This document shows, in pieces, positions 8,974 through 16,783 of a stretch of 64,000 nucleotides of DNA. Each line of letters opens with the position of its first letter. The stretch's first letter is position 1. This DNA is from Brevibacterium permense. Lineage in GTDB: Bacteria > Actinomycetota > Actinomycetes > Actinomycetales > Brevibacteriaceae. The notes beneath the pieces are model-generated. The model searched no databases. It was given only the letters and a program-made list of their open reading frames with translations, and was not told the DNA's origin. A program made the position numbers and the translations under genes. Where the stretch lies: positions 124,001 to 188,000 of the forward strand of contig NZ_JABSSX010000001.1 of NCBI RefSeq assembly GCF_013280495.1, read 5' to 3'.

Positions 8974-9768
8974 ATGTCTACGAATCAGTCTAGCGGACTC
9001 GTCAAAGTCATCGACGGGGTCCCGTTCACCACATCAGAGGTCGTGTCGGAACATGCCGGCATCCAGCACAAGAACGCTCTCGAACTCCTCGAGACTCACC
9101 TCAGCGTCATCGAGGCCGCGTTCGGGCAGGTCGCGTTTGAAACGCGACCTGGCTACAACAACTCGCAGGTCCGGTTCGCGAGACTCAGTGAGGAACAGTC
9201 GACCGCGCTGCTGACTCTGATGCGGAACACCCCGCAGGTTGTCGGCTTCAAGATCAACCTGGTCAAAGCATTCGCCGAGGCGACGAAGACCTCGGTACCG
9301 GCACTCCCATCCCGCGCCGCTCTCGCCCAGATGGTCCTCGACGCAGAGCGAGAGCTCGAAGCCGCGAAGATGCAGGCCGAACTCGACGCCCCGAAGATCC
9401 GCTACCACGAGCGGTTCATCGCTGAGATGGACGACATCATCACGATCGAGTACTTCGCATCCCACTGGGGCACCACAGGACCGAAGGTGCGCGCCATGCT
9501 GATCGAGAAGAAGATCGCGGTGCGCCGGTGCATCGGCAAGAAGTGGGACAAGTCGAAGGGCTGCATGGTCGACGAGTTCGAGTGGCGGCCCCGGCAGGGC
9601 ACCCGCTACCAGGAGTGGTTCGTGGTGCGCCCCCAGCACAACGCACCCAGGCATCACAACGGTCAGGTGCGGCAGACCATGTACCTCTTCTCGTTCCACT
9701 CCGAGGACCTGGCCGCGAAGCTCGGTCTCACTCAGCCGGTCATGTTCGACGGTGGTGATGCGGCATGA
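8974..9768 (+). CDS. Rha-family phage antirepressor
   Basis: 264 aa. The N-terminal part (about 8-95) matches the phage Rha regulatory domain, recognisable by GVPFTTSEVVSEHAGIQHKN and the downstream RPGYNNSQVRF and QVVGFKINLVKAF blocks. A helical linker leads to a C-terminal KilAC/ANT-like DNA-binding region containing YFASHWGTTGPKVRAMLIEKK and a final aromatic segment. Such proteins antagonise the prophage repressor or regulate early genes. ATG 8974 has AGGAAGG upstream. It is separated from the upstream genes by 114 bp with a hairpin, so it may have its own promoter. Confidence 0.85.
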   Translation: MSTNQSSGLVKVIDGVPFTTSEVVSEHAGIQHKNALELLETHLSVIEAAFGQVAFETRPGYNNSQVRFARLSEEQSTALLTLMRNTPQVVGFKINLVKAFAEATKTSVPALPSRAALAQMVLDAERELEAAKMQAELDAPKIRYHERFIAEMDDIITIEYFASHWGTTGPKVRAMLIEKKIAVRRCIGKKWDKSKGCMVDEFEWRPRQGTRYQEWFVVRPQHNAPRHHNGQVRQTMYLFSFHSEDLAAKLGLTQPVMFDGGDAA

Positions 9769-9983
9769 GCACCCACACCCGCGCCGAGGTGCGCCGGTTC
9801 CCGCGTGAGGTGTACTTGCGTCGCCGGCTGCTCACCATCTATCTACCGATGATTGTGATCGGCATGGCCGGCTACTTCTACTCCTACTCGATCACTCTCA
9901 CCGCGAACGGGCTTTCCGCCCTCACCATGCTGTGGGTCATCGGGGGGGTCGGCATCGCTGCCAAAGACGGGAGTAGGTCATGA
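9765..9983 (+). CDS. two-TM small phage membrane protein
   Basis: 72 aa. A basic N-terminus precedes two hydrophobic helices (about 22-44 and 48-66). ATGA overlap with the antirepressor gene. Unrecognised family. Confidence 0.65.
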   Translation: MSTHTRAEVRRFPREVYLRRRLLTIYLPMIVIGMAGYFYSYSITLTANGLSALTMLWVIGGVGIAAKDGSRS

Positions 9984-10207
9984 AGCGGATCACCCCGGCG
10001 CAGTTCCGCATTCTCCAGGAGAAGCCGAAGGGCCATGTCCAGTTCCATCACCGGTACTGGGTGATCTGGGAGTGGAACGACGCGGATGAGAAGTACGAGT
10101 ACTACCTCTTCACTCTCAACCGCGACCGTGCGTTCTCCCTCCTTGAAGAGGTGCTGCGCCGCCGACGCCTCCGTGCGCTCGAAGACTCCTTGGAGGTGCC
10201 CTGTTGA
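9980..10207 (+). CDS. small phage protein, unrecognised
   Basis: 75 aa, aromatic-rich (VQFHHRYWVIWEWND) with a basic helical C-terminus. ATGA overlap with the upstream gene. No family recognised. Confidence 0.6.
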   Translation: MKRITPAQFRILQEKPKGHVQFHHRYWVIWEWNDADEKYEYYLFTLNRDRAFSLLEEVLRRRRLRALEDSLEVPC

Positions 10208-10728
10208 CGAACACACCCGGGCAGATCGACATCTTCGAGATGATCCGCAAGCCTGCCGACAACAAGGAACGGAAGGTCATCGACGAAGCGTCCGGCCAGA
10301 CCGACCGGGTGATGTTGAAGTGGCCTGCCGGACTCTCCGAATGGTACGAGGACCACTCGACTGACTGGTGGTACGGCGAAGAGGAATGCATCGGATGCCG
10401 ACAAGTCGAGGCCCGCAAGGCCCTCACCATCGGCCACGGAGTCCAGTTCGACGAAGACGGCAACCAGTACCTGCCCGGCGGCCCACGCATGGCCGAGCAC
10501 GGCGTCTGCATGCTCATGTCCTTCGTCGCAATGCGAGCCGACATCGCCCAGAAACTCGCAGACAACGACCCCAGATACGACGCCTGGCGACGCCAATGCC
10601 ACAAGCATGAGCACCCCACGAAACGGAAGAAGTGCCCTCAGTCCCACTTCGCTGAGGAAGCCGAGCACAGCGCTCGCCTCGCCACGAAGGTGTGGGGATC
10701 GGACGCATGGAAGGAACGAGCATGGTGA
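10204..10728 (+). CDS. phage protein with Cys/His pairs, unrecognised
   Basis: 174 aa. A TTG start at 10204 is supported by GGAGGT seven bases upstream and a TTGA overlap with the previous stop. Contains ECIGC and further Cys/His (CHKHEHP, KKCPQSH) that could bind zinc. Function unknown. Confidence 0.65.
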   Translation: MTNTPGQIDIFEMIRKPADNKERKVIDEASGQTDRVMLKWPAGLSEWYEDHSTDWWYGEEECIGCRQVEARKALTIGHGVQFDEDGNQYLPGGPRMAEHGVCMLMSFVAMRADIAQKLADNDPRYDAWRRQCHKHEHPTKRKKCPQSHFAEEAEHSARLATKVWGSDAWKERAW

Positions 10729-11150
10729 ATAAGAACATCTGCAAGACCGACGGCTGCACACGCACCGTTCACGCGGCCGGCATGTGCCGGGTCTGCCGGA
10801 ACAAGCACCTCGAAGCGACGATGCGCCCGATCGGTGACGCGAAGATCCGAGTGATCGAGCTCGTCGCTCACTACGGCACCGTGAACGCTGTCGCGAAGCG
10901 GGTCGGCGTCGCCGGGAACACGATCGCACGTGTCTACCGGGGCGAGATCGCCTCTCGCATCACGAACACCGCCTATGCCGCGATCATGACCCACCAGCCG
11001 GTCGGCGACCCGGTGCCGGCCCACCATAAACCGAACAGTGACCGTGCCTCCTGGGCAGACGCCGCCGAGTACGCACTCACCCCGGAAGGGCGAGAGTTCG
11101 TCGAGCACTGTATGGCCCCACCGAAGTACCGAGGGAAGGTGCCCGCGTGA
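10722..11150 (+). CDS. zinc-ribbon plus HTH phage protein
   Basis: 142 aa from ATG 10722 (GGAAGG seven bases upstream; an in-frame GTG at 10692 is less likely). The N-terminus carries CKTDGC and CRVC, a four-Cys zinc knuckle. Residues about 45-75 (VAKRVGVAGNTIARVYRGE) look like a helix-turn-helix. Probably a DNA-binding regulator of the early region; target unknown. Confidence 0.65.
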   Translation: MVNKNICKTDGCTRTVHAAGMCRVCRNKHLEATMRPIGDAKIRVIELVAHYGTVNAVAKRVGVAGNTIARVYRGEIASRITNTAYAAIMTHQPVGDPVPAHHKPNSDRASWADAAEYALTPEGREFVEHCMAPPKYRGKVPA

Positions 11151-11302
11151 CGATCCCGAAAGTCGAATCCGCCCGAGACAAATGGGGACACTGCACCCAC
11201 TGCGGCGTCACCGTCATCTCGTGCAAGGCCCTCACCCGAGACCGCGGCTACGGCTGCTGCCCGAACTGCACACACCAGGAGAAGACCGATGCCACTGCTT
11301 AA
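11147..11302 (+). CDS. 51-aa zinc-ribbon microprotein
   Basis: GTG 11147 overlaps the preceding TGA (GTGA) and the frame runs to TAA 11300-11302. Cysteine pairs CTHC and CCPNC make a likely C4 zinc ribbon. Its tail GCCPNCTHQEKT resembles WCCPNCRHTRKKEHT of the next gene, suggesting duplication. Confidence 0.6.
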   Translation: MTIPKVESARDKWGHCTHCGVTVISCKALTRDRGYGCCPNCTHQEKTDATA

Positions 11303-11468
11303 GAACTGCTCCCACAAGTACTGCGACCACCCCGTGTTCCCCTGCCAGTCCTGCAACACCACACCACTAGCATGCACGGCTGGGCAGAAGAACGGCCGCG
11401 GCTGGTGCTGCCCCAACTGCCGACACACGCGCAAGAAGGAGCACACCGGTGATTCTGTCTCTGCTTGA
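11289..11468 (+). CDS. 59-aa zinc-ribbon microprotein, paralogue of upstream gene
   Basis: ATG 11289 to TGA 11466-11468, overlapping both neighbours. Nine Cys or His residues in the first half and a WCCPNC block near the C-terminus. Unknown function. Confidence 0.55.
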   Translation: MPLLKNCSHKYCDHPVFPCQSCNTTPLACTAGQKNGRGWCCPNCRHTRKKEHTGDSVSA

Positions 11469-11574
11469 GAAGCTCCTCATCCTCCCCGCTCACCTGTGGG
11501 TGTGGGTCATCAACCACAAGGTCATCCCCGACAGCGTGTGGGACCGCTTGACGGATTGGAGGACACGTAAATGA
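11449..11574 (+). CDS. 41-aa hydrophobic microprotein
   Basis: GTG 11449 to TGA 11572-11574, overlapping the upstream and downstream genes. A Leu/Trp-rich stretch (ILSLLEKLLILPAHLWVWVI) could be a membrane or amphipathic helix. Supported only by gene packing. Confidence 0.4.
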   Translation: MILSLLEKLLILPAHLWVWVINHKVIPDSVWDRLTDWRTRK

Positions 11575-11843
11575 GTCTCAGCTTCGCAATCTCACTCTTC
11601 ACGATCCTCGTCTCGGCCGCCTCGGTGGCCATGGTCGTTCGTCTTCGCCGTGTATACCGGCGCCGGGTGCTCGAGCTAGAGGCCAAGCTAGCCGCCCATG
11701 AGCTCTCCGAGGCGCTACGAGGCGGTCTTGCCGCCGCGCTGGCCGCGCGGGCGGGTGCTGACCTCGTCGAGCCGATCCGTGTGGAGGACATCAAGTACGG
11801 CGACAAGATGTGCTGGCATCCGGAAGACATGTCCGACCACTAG
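11571..11843 (+). CDS. 90-aa single-TM phage protein, possibly truncated by an amber codon
   Basis: One N-terminal TM (about 5-24) followed by a basic coiled-coil-like segment and a C-terminal VEPIRVEDIKYGDKM domain. The frame ends at TAG 11841-11843, but continues for 27 coding-like codons (11844-11924) ending at TGA 11925-11927. A TGG-to-TAG change or readthrough would explain this. The extension fills the gap up to the next gene exactly. Confidence 0.65.
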   Translation: MSLSFAISLFTILVSAASVAMVVRLRRVYRRRVLELEAKLAAHELSEALRGGLAAALAARAGADLVEPIRVEDIKYGDKMCWHPEDMSDH

Positions 11844-11929
11844 CACTATGTCGCCGGGTACGACGGAGACCCCGGCCCCTCCGCTGACGGTATCCATGCC
11901 CGCAAGATCGTCCCGAAAGGACTCTGAAC

Positions 11930-13138
11930 ATGACCATCAACCAGATCACACCGAAGCTCTACAACTGGGCATCCATCCTCGAGAACGACACCGAGTGGCA
12001 GGCTCGCACCACTTCGGAGATGCCGTTCGTTCACCCGCACCTCGCACTCATGCCTGACGCACACCTCGGCAAGGGCGCCACCGTCGGCTCCGTCATCCCC
12101 ACCGACCGAGCGATCATGCCCGCCGCGGTCGGCGTCGACATCGGCTGCGGCATGATCGCCGTCCGCACCCAGTGGACCGCGGACCAGCTGCGCACCGCAG
12201 GCACGAACACCCTCACCGCGCTCCGGGAAGACATCGAGAACCGCGTCCCACTGTCCGCTGGCCACTACAACAGCACGCTCACCGACACCGCAGCGAGACG
12301 GATCGGCGAACTCGAGGACATGTGGGGAGAAATGGACGGTGGCACCCTCGGAACACGGGTAGCCGGGCCGAGCCAATACGCCGCGAACTGGCGCTACCAG
12401 CTCGGCACCCTCGGCTCCGGCAACCACTTCATCGAGATCACCATCGACGAAGAACACCGCGTGTGGGCGTTCCTCCACTCCGGGTCACGCGGTATCGGCA
12501 ACAAGATCGCCCAGCACCACATCAAGGTTGCACAGGACGTCGCGAAGAAGTACTGGATCGATCTGCCCGACAAGGACCTCGCCTACCTCGTCGAAGGCAC
12601 ACCCGAATTCGACCACTACATCGCCGAACTCAACTGGGCGCAGCACTTCGCACTCCTCAACCGCGAAGAGATGATGGACCGCGTACTCAACGCGCTCGCC
12701 ACCCACATGGGCGAGGAGCCGGTCGAGCATGAGCGCATCAACTGCCACCACAACTTCACCCAGAAGGAACACCACTTCGGCCGCAACCTCTGGATCTCCC
12801 GCAAGGGAGCAATCAGCGCTCGTGAGGGGCAGCTCGGCCTCATCCCCGGCTCCATGGGCACCGCGTCCTACGTCGTCGAAGGCTTAGGGAACAAGATGAG
12901 CTTCAACTCGTCCCCGCACGGCGCCGGCCGCAACTTCTCCCGCTCGAAGGCACGCAAGACGTTCACCCACGACCAGCTTCGCGAAGCCATGCGAGGCATC
13001 GAGTACCGCGACACGGACGCGTTCATCGACGAGATCCCGCAGGCGTACAAGGACATCGACCAGGTCATGGATGACGCCTCTGATCTCGTGAAGATCCGCC
13101 ACACCTTCCACCAGATCGTCAACGTGAAGGGCGACTGA
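11930..13138 (+). CDS. rtcB: RtcB-family RNA ligase
   Basis: 402 aa, full-length RtcB. RtcB ligates 2',3'-cyclic phosphate or 3'-phosphate RNA ends to 5'-OH using GTP and Mn2+. Metal and nucleotide residues are visible: MPDAHLGKG and DIGCGM with C73, GSGNHF, HSGSRG, CHHNF (C272-H273-H274), GSMG and SPHGAGR with H330, the equivalent of the guanylylated histidine. AAAGGA precedes ATG 11930. It lies in the early operon among microproteins. Phage copies are thought to repair tRNAs cut by host anticodon nucleases; that role here is inference. Confidence 0.92.
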   Translation: MTINQITPKLYNWASILENDTEWQARTTSEMPFVHPHLALMPDAHLGKGATVGSVIPTDRAIMPAAVGVDIGCGMIAVRTQWTADQLRTAGTNTLTALREDIENRVPLSAGHYNSTLTDTAARRIGELEDMWGEMDGGTLGTRVAGPSQYAANWRYQLGTLGSGNHFIEITIDEEHRVWAFLHSGSRGIGNKIAQHHIKVAQDVAKKYWIDLPDKDLAYLVEGTPEFDHYIAELNWAQHFALLNREEMMDRVLNALATHMGEEPVEHERINCHHNFTQKEHHFGRNLWISRKGAISAREGQLGLIPGSMGTASYVVEGLGNKMSFNSSPHGAGRNFSRSKARKTFTHDQLREAMRGIEYRDTDAFIDEIPQAYKDIDQVMDDASDLVKIRHTFHQIVNVKGD

Positions 13139-13140
13139 CG

Positions 13141-13284
13141 ATGACCGAGGCGGAAGCGCTCACCGAGCTGGCTCGGCAGAAGCGGATCGAGAACATGATT
13201 CGCTTCCACGAAGCACTCGACTCTAAGAGCAGAAGAGCACGAAGCCTGCGTGACGACATCAGCAGAGAGCTCGAACAACCGTGA
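13141..13284 (+). CDS. 47-aa helical phage microprotein
   Basis: ATG 13141 two bases after the ligase stop, AAGGG upstream, TGA 13282-13284. Highly charged, helical, Arg/Glu-rich. Unrecognised. Confidence 0.5.
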   Translation: MTEAEALTELARQKRIENMIRFHEALDSKSRRARSLRDDISRELEQP

Positions 13285-13499
13285 TGCAATCCGGGCACGA
13301 GGAATGCCCGCACGAGGCGATCTCGGAGAAGGTCCTGTGCGAGGCAGAACCCCGTCTTGTGTCGTTCCGATGCCACCACGAGCACAAGGACCCGATCTTC
13401 ATCAATGAAGACCTGTCCCCGGAGACGGTCGGCTGGCACTGCCACTGCTGCGGCCGAGTCTGGGTCGACGAAACCTATGTGAAAGGACCACAACCATGA
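13284..13499 (+). CDS. 71-aa Cys/His-rich phage protein
   Basis: ATG 13284 overlaps the previous TGA. Contains CPHE, FRCHHEH and HCHCCGRVW, likely binding one or two zinc ions. Unrecognised. Confidence 0.6.
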   Translation: MQSGHEECPHEAISEKVLCEAEPRLVSFRCHHEHKDPIFINEDLSPETVGWHCHCCGRVWVDETYVKGPQP

Positions 13500-13894
13500 G
13501 CAACATTGAACGAGACACTGCACTCAGTGGAGAAGTCATGGACCCCGTGCAGGCCCACAGGAAACTGAGAACTGGGTTCGCCTCCGGTCTCGAATCGGAC
13601 GAGGAGATCCCAGGACTCATCAACGTCTTCGACAAGGACGTAGGCGGTTACGAATGGGAATGCTTCGGAGCATGGTACGACGGCCACCGCTACCACTGGT
13701 TCTCTGACGGTGGGTGCTCGTGCTACGGGCCGGGCCAGGACATTGAGACGCTCGCGGACATGGAGAACGGTGACGAAGCCGCACTGATCCGGGCGTATAA
13801 GACGTGGGCCATTGATTCCTACTTCCTCGGAAATAGCGACAAAGTCGAAGCGGAAGCACAGATCCGCGCCGCGATCAGAGCCGCCCGACGATGA
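13496..13894 (+). CDS. early phage protein, unrecognised
   Basis: 132 aa with ATGA overlap. The central region (about 45-80) is rich in aromatic residues and Gly (CFGAWYDGHRYHWFSDGG), a conserved look found in hypothetical phage proteins, then a helical C-terminus. Function unknown. Confidence 0.6.
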   Translation: MSNIERDTALSGEVMDPVQAHRKLRTGFASGLESDEEIPGLINVFDKDVGGYEWECFGAWYDGHRYHWFSDGGCSCYGPGQDIETLADMENGDEAALIRAYKTWAIDSYFLGNSDKVEAEAQIRAAIRAARR

Positions 13895-14022
13895 GCTCTG
13901 TTCCGCGCAGCCCCGACTGCAGAGACGGGAACTGCCGCAAGTGCGACGGCGAAGCCTGGGACGACACCACCGACGCGCTCGCCTCGTGCGGCTGCACTTG
14001 CCACCTCGAATCCACTCACTGA
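13891..14022 (+). CDS. 43-aa Cys-rich microprotein
   Basis: ATG 13891 overlaps the previous stop (ATGA); TGA 14020-14022. Six or more Cys (CRDGNCRKC, CGCTCH) in 43 residues, a compact zinc-binding fold. Unrecognised. Confidence 0.5.
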   Translation: MSSVPRSPDCRDGNCRKCDGEAWDDTTDALASCGCTCHLESTH

Positions 14023-14049
14023 CGAACACCACCACAGGAGATAACCCGG

Positions 14050-15225
14050 ATGCCTTGGCTCAGGACTGGCGACACCGCCGCTAACCACCCCGTCGTCCTC
14101 AGCGTCCTCGAAGACAAGAGGGTCGACGACCGGCTGGTCAACGAGGCATTCGGGTTCGTCCTCCGCTGCGCCTTGCAGTCCACCGCCCATCTCACCGACT
14201 ACGTCATCAGCCACGGCACCGCCGTGCAGATGGCAGGCCATTCAAGGGCCGCTGAGCTGATCAGTGTCGCTATTGCCGCCGGCTACCTCACCGAGGTGGC
14301 TGACGGGGAAGGCCGACGCGCCTACAAGCTCATCGAGGACGACACCTTCATTCACATGCGAACGAGAGAGGAGATCGAATGGGAACGCCAACGCAAGCTC
14401 GACAACTCGAACCCTGCACTCACGATCCCCGTGCGCCTCCGCGACGGTGACGCGTGCCGCTACTGCGGCCTCGTCGTCAACTTCCAAGGCGACCGGCGCG
14501 GCCAGAAGGCAGGAACGTACGACCATCTGGACAGGCAGGTGCAGTCACCAAAAGACATGGTGGTCGCCTGCGGCAGATGCAACGCGGCCCTGCTCGATGC
14601 GCCGCGGGCTCATCGTGAGAAGCAGATGATGCCCCCGCCGAAGACGCCCTACTTCAAACCGAAGACGTTGGAGTGGTTGCGCACCCACGAGTACGTGATC
14701 ACCCATAACATCGTCCTCCCCGACACCGCCGAAGCCGACGTGAGAGCCGGGCGTGTACCGCCCGGCCGTGACGCCGGCACCGCAGCACAGAGGACACCTG
14801 AAACACCTGCATCCCGGTCCGAGGGACAGCCCGCCACCCAGGCGGAGCGTGACCCCGCGGGAGACGTTCACCGGCCCGAGGGACCGCACGGCAACCCGTT
14901 GTGTGATGACCCCGCGGTGAACACAGTCTGGTCCGAGGGACTATCCGCCACCCAGACGGAGTCAGACCCCGCAGACACCGGCTCTGGACCGAAGGGACCG
15001 CCCGACACAAACCAGTCGGAGTGTGACCCCGCAGAGCCACCAAGCAGGTCACAGCAGGTTCCAGCAGGTCGTGTGCATCCAGGATCTGGATATGCCGGGT
15101 CGGGTCGGGACGGTAAGGGTTCGGTACGTGACGGTAAGGGCAGGGCTGGGTCTGGACGGTCGGCGCCACCTGCTGCCCTTGTGAATTCTCCTGCTCAGAA
15201 GAAGCGGAAGAGGAGGAAGCGGTGA
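14050..15225 (+). CDS. putative phage replication protein with HNH-like zinc domain
   Basis: 391 aa. The N-terminal 100 residues (start MPWLRTGDTAANHP) look like the winged-helix part of phage replication-initiation proteins. Residues about 125-190 carry an HNH-like zinc domain: CRYC, then YDHLDRQVQS, then CGRCN. The C-terminal third is disordered and repetitive, with four degenerate 57-60 bp repeats at the DNA level (14818-15050). It precedes a VRR-NUC nuclease gene (GTGA overlap). By analogy with lambda O, where origin iterons lie inside the initiator gene, the repeats may be the phage origin. The DNA replication role is inferred. Confidence 0.6.
   Translation: MPWLRTGDTAANHPVVLSVLEDKRVDDRLVNEAFGFVLRCALQSTAHLTDYVISHGTAVQMAGHSRAAELISVAIAAGYLTEVADGEGRRAYKLIEDDTFIHMRTREEIEWERQRKLDNSNPALTIPVRLRDGDACRYCGLVVNFQGDRRGQKAGTYDHLDRQVQSPKDMVVACGRCNAALLDAPRAHREKQMMPPPKTPYFKPKTLEWLRTHEYVITHNIVLPDTAEADVRAGRVPPGRDAGTAAQRTPETPASRSEGQPATQAERDPAGDVHRPEGPHGNPLCDDPAVNTVWSEGLSATQTESDPADTGSGPKGPPDTNQSECDPAEPPSRSQQVPAGRVHPGSGYAGSGRDGKGSVRDGKGRAGSGRSAPPAALVNSPAQKKRKRRKR
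14818..15050 (+). repeat. four degenerate 57-60 bp repeats, possible origin iterons
   Basis: Units begin near 14818, 14878, 14935 and 14993. Each starts with (C/T)CCGAGGGAC or a close variant and ends with GACCCCGC. They lie inside the putative replication gene. Confidence 0.45.
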
Positions 15226-15554
15226 AGGTGCAGGATTACCGGGCTCTCCAAGCTAAGGCCATGTCGGAGACCCAGCTGCAGGATCTGATCATTGCTCTGG
15301 CCAAGCAGATGGGCTGGCTCAGCTATCACACCTTTGACTCGCGTCGCTCGACACCTGGGTTCCCCGATCTGGTGTTGGTGCATCCGAAGCAGAAGCGTGT
15401 GATCTGGCGTGAGTTGAAGTCGGAGACGGGCACGACATCGGCCGAGCAGAAGGTGTGGATCTCCACCCTGTTGCTGGTCGGTGAGGACGTGGATGTGTGG
15501 CGGCCCCGCGATTGGGTGAGTGGTCGTATCGAGAAAGAACTGAGAGGACGTTGA
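15222..15554 (+). CDS. VRR-NUC domain nuclease
   Basis: 110 aa, a stand-alone VRR-NUC (PD-(D/E)XK superfamily) protein. Motifs are visible as TPGFPDLVLV (the metal-binding Asp), the RELKSETG block (E-x-K) and SAEQKVWI. Phage VRR-NUC proteins act as structure-specific, often Holliday-junction-like, nucleases in replication and recombination. GTG 15222 overlaps the previous TGA and has AGGAGG upstream. Confidence 0.85.
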   Translation: MKVQDYRALQAKAMSETQLQDLIIALAKQMGWLSYHTFDSRRSTPGFPDLVLVHPKQKRVIWRELKSETGTTSAEQKVWISTLLLVGEDVDVWRPRDWVSGRIEKELRGR

Positions 15555-15556
15555 CG

Positions 15557-16321
15557 ATGTGGGATGCCCGTGATGTTCGGTCTGCCTCACTGCCGGACCT
15601 GGTGCGCATGTGTGCTCCGATCGTGCAGCAGTTGGAGGTGACGAAGCTGAGGCAGGATGCCACCACACCGCAGGGTGAACGCAGGTCGTCGGATGCTGTG
15701 CCGATGGTGTTCCGCATTGGTGCCGCCGAGGTGGCTGATCGGATCACCGAGGTGCTCAGGTCGATGCTCGCTGCTTGGGTGTCAGAGCAGGAGCGGCCAG
15801 TGCATCGGATGCTGACAGTGCCGCAGCTCGTAGCCAGCCTAGATCCGTTGCGCGACTGGGTGGTCAAGCATGCGCAGGCTGAGGCTTGGCATGATCATCT
15901 GCTCGAGCAGTGTCTCAAGGCATTGGAGCAGATCGACATTCCACCCGAGCGTGTGTTCGCCGGCTCGTGCCCGAGCGCTGGCTGTGGTGTGGAGCTGTGG
16001 CCCGTGATGGGTGAGGACGTGACCGTGTGCCCGAGGTGCAAGGCGCAGGTCGATGTGCGTGCTCGCAGGCGTGAAGGACTCAGGCGTATCGAAGCGTACG
16101 AAGCACCGCTGTCTCGTGTGGTCGACACACTTCGCGCAGCTGGTGAGCAGATCAGCTATGAGCAAGCACGCAAGTGGACGAGTCGTCGTGATGCTCATGA
16201 TCGCGTGATGCTCAATGCTGTTGGTCAGGACCAGCGAGGCACGAAGCTGTATCGCCTTGGTGATGTTCGTGCAGTGTTGACGCGAACGACACGCCGCAAG
16301 GCGCGATCCTTGCGGGCGTAG
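15557..16321 (+). CDS. phage protein with zinc ribbon and HTH-like C-terminus
   Basis: 254 aa from ATG 15557. A helical N-terminal region is followed by a C4 zinc ribbon (CPSAGC and CPRC, about 158-178) and a C-terminal part with ISYEQARKWTSRRD that resembles an HTH. Conserved proteins of this layout occur before the terminase genes of actinophages and may regulate late transcription; that is inference. Confidence 0.6.
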   Translation: MWDARDVRSASLPDLVRMCAPIVQQLEVTKLRQDATTPQGERRSSDAVPMVFRIGAAEVADRITEVLRSMLAAWVSEQERPVHRMLTVPQLVASLDPLRDWVVKHAQAEAWHDHLLEQCLKALEQIDIPPERVFAGSCPSAGCGVELWPVMGEDVTVCPRCKAQVDVRARRREGLRRIEAYEAPLSRVVDTLRAAGEQISYEQARKWTSRRDAHDRVMLNAVGQDQRGTKLYRLGDVRAVLTRTTRRKARSLRA

Positions 16322-16347
16322 ACTTTCAGTCATCTGTCCCATACAAT
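16319..16347 (+). promoter_or_regulatory. candidate late promoter
   Basis: TAGACT (16319-16324), a 17-bp spacer and TACAAT (16342-16347) precede the HNH gene. This is the first sizeable gene-free gap upstream of the packaging and structural operon. Confidence 0.4.
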
Positions 16348-16429
16348 TCTCGTAGAGTCACCAGAGGTGGCAATGAAGGTCTGACACGGTTCATCCGGTC
16401 AGGCCTTCTGTCATGTTCGGAGGCAGTCA

Positions 16430-16783
16430 GTGTGGAAGGTATGCAACGGCAAGGGTTGCCCCGAGCTAGTGCCCAAGGGCACACGGCTATGCGCCGGCTG
16501 TGCCCGTGAGGCCGAGAGGCTGCGTGGCTCACCCGCATCCCGAGGCTATGGTCGTCGGCATAGGCGCACATTCCGTGAGGCAGTCCTCGCACGAGACCCG
16601 ATCTGCATCCTGTGTCATCGTCGACCATCCACCGAAGCCGATCACTATCCTCGCTCCCGTCGCGAGCTCGAGGATGCTGGACTGAACCCGAACGACCCAC
16701 GCTTCGGCCGGGGCCTATGCAAACCCTGCCACTCAGCAGAGACAGCGGCCCACCAGCCGGGTGGTTTCCGACAACGCGACTAG
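16430..16783 (+). CDS. HNH endonuclease
   Basis: 117 aa. GTG 16430 follows GGAGG by six bases. Two CxxC pairs (CILC and CKPC) with the EADHYPRSRRE segment form the HNH/beta-beta-alpha metal fold. HNH proteins encoded next to the terminase are required for efficient terminase cleavage in HK97-like cos phages, so it is probably part of the packaging machinery rather than a homing endonuclease. Confidence 0.88.
   Translation: MWKVCNGKGCPELVPKGTRLCAGCAREAERLRGSPASRGYGRRHRRTFREAVLARDPICILCHRRPSTEADHYPRSRRELEDAGLNPNDPRFGRGLCKPCHSAETAAHQPGGFRQRD

Noticed and set aside
11172-11180. GGGGACAC-like operator copies elsewhere in the phage (for example near 11174, 24615, 32566)
   Set aside because: None has the full AGTGGACAC sequence and none lies at a promoter, so I treat them as chance matches.
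11846-12478. Minus-strand frame opposite RtcB
   Set aside because: RtcB on the plus strand has all active-site motifs; the antisense frame has none.
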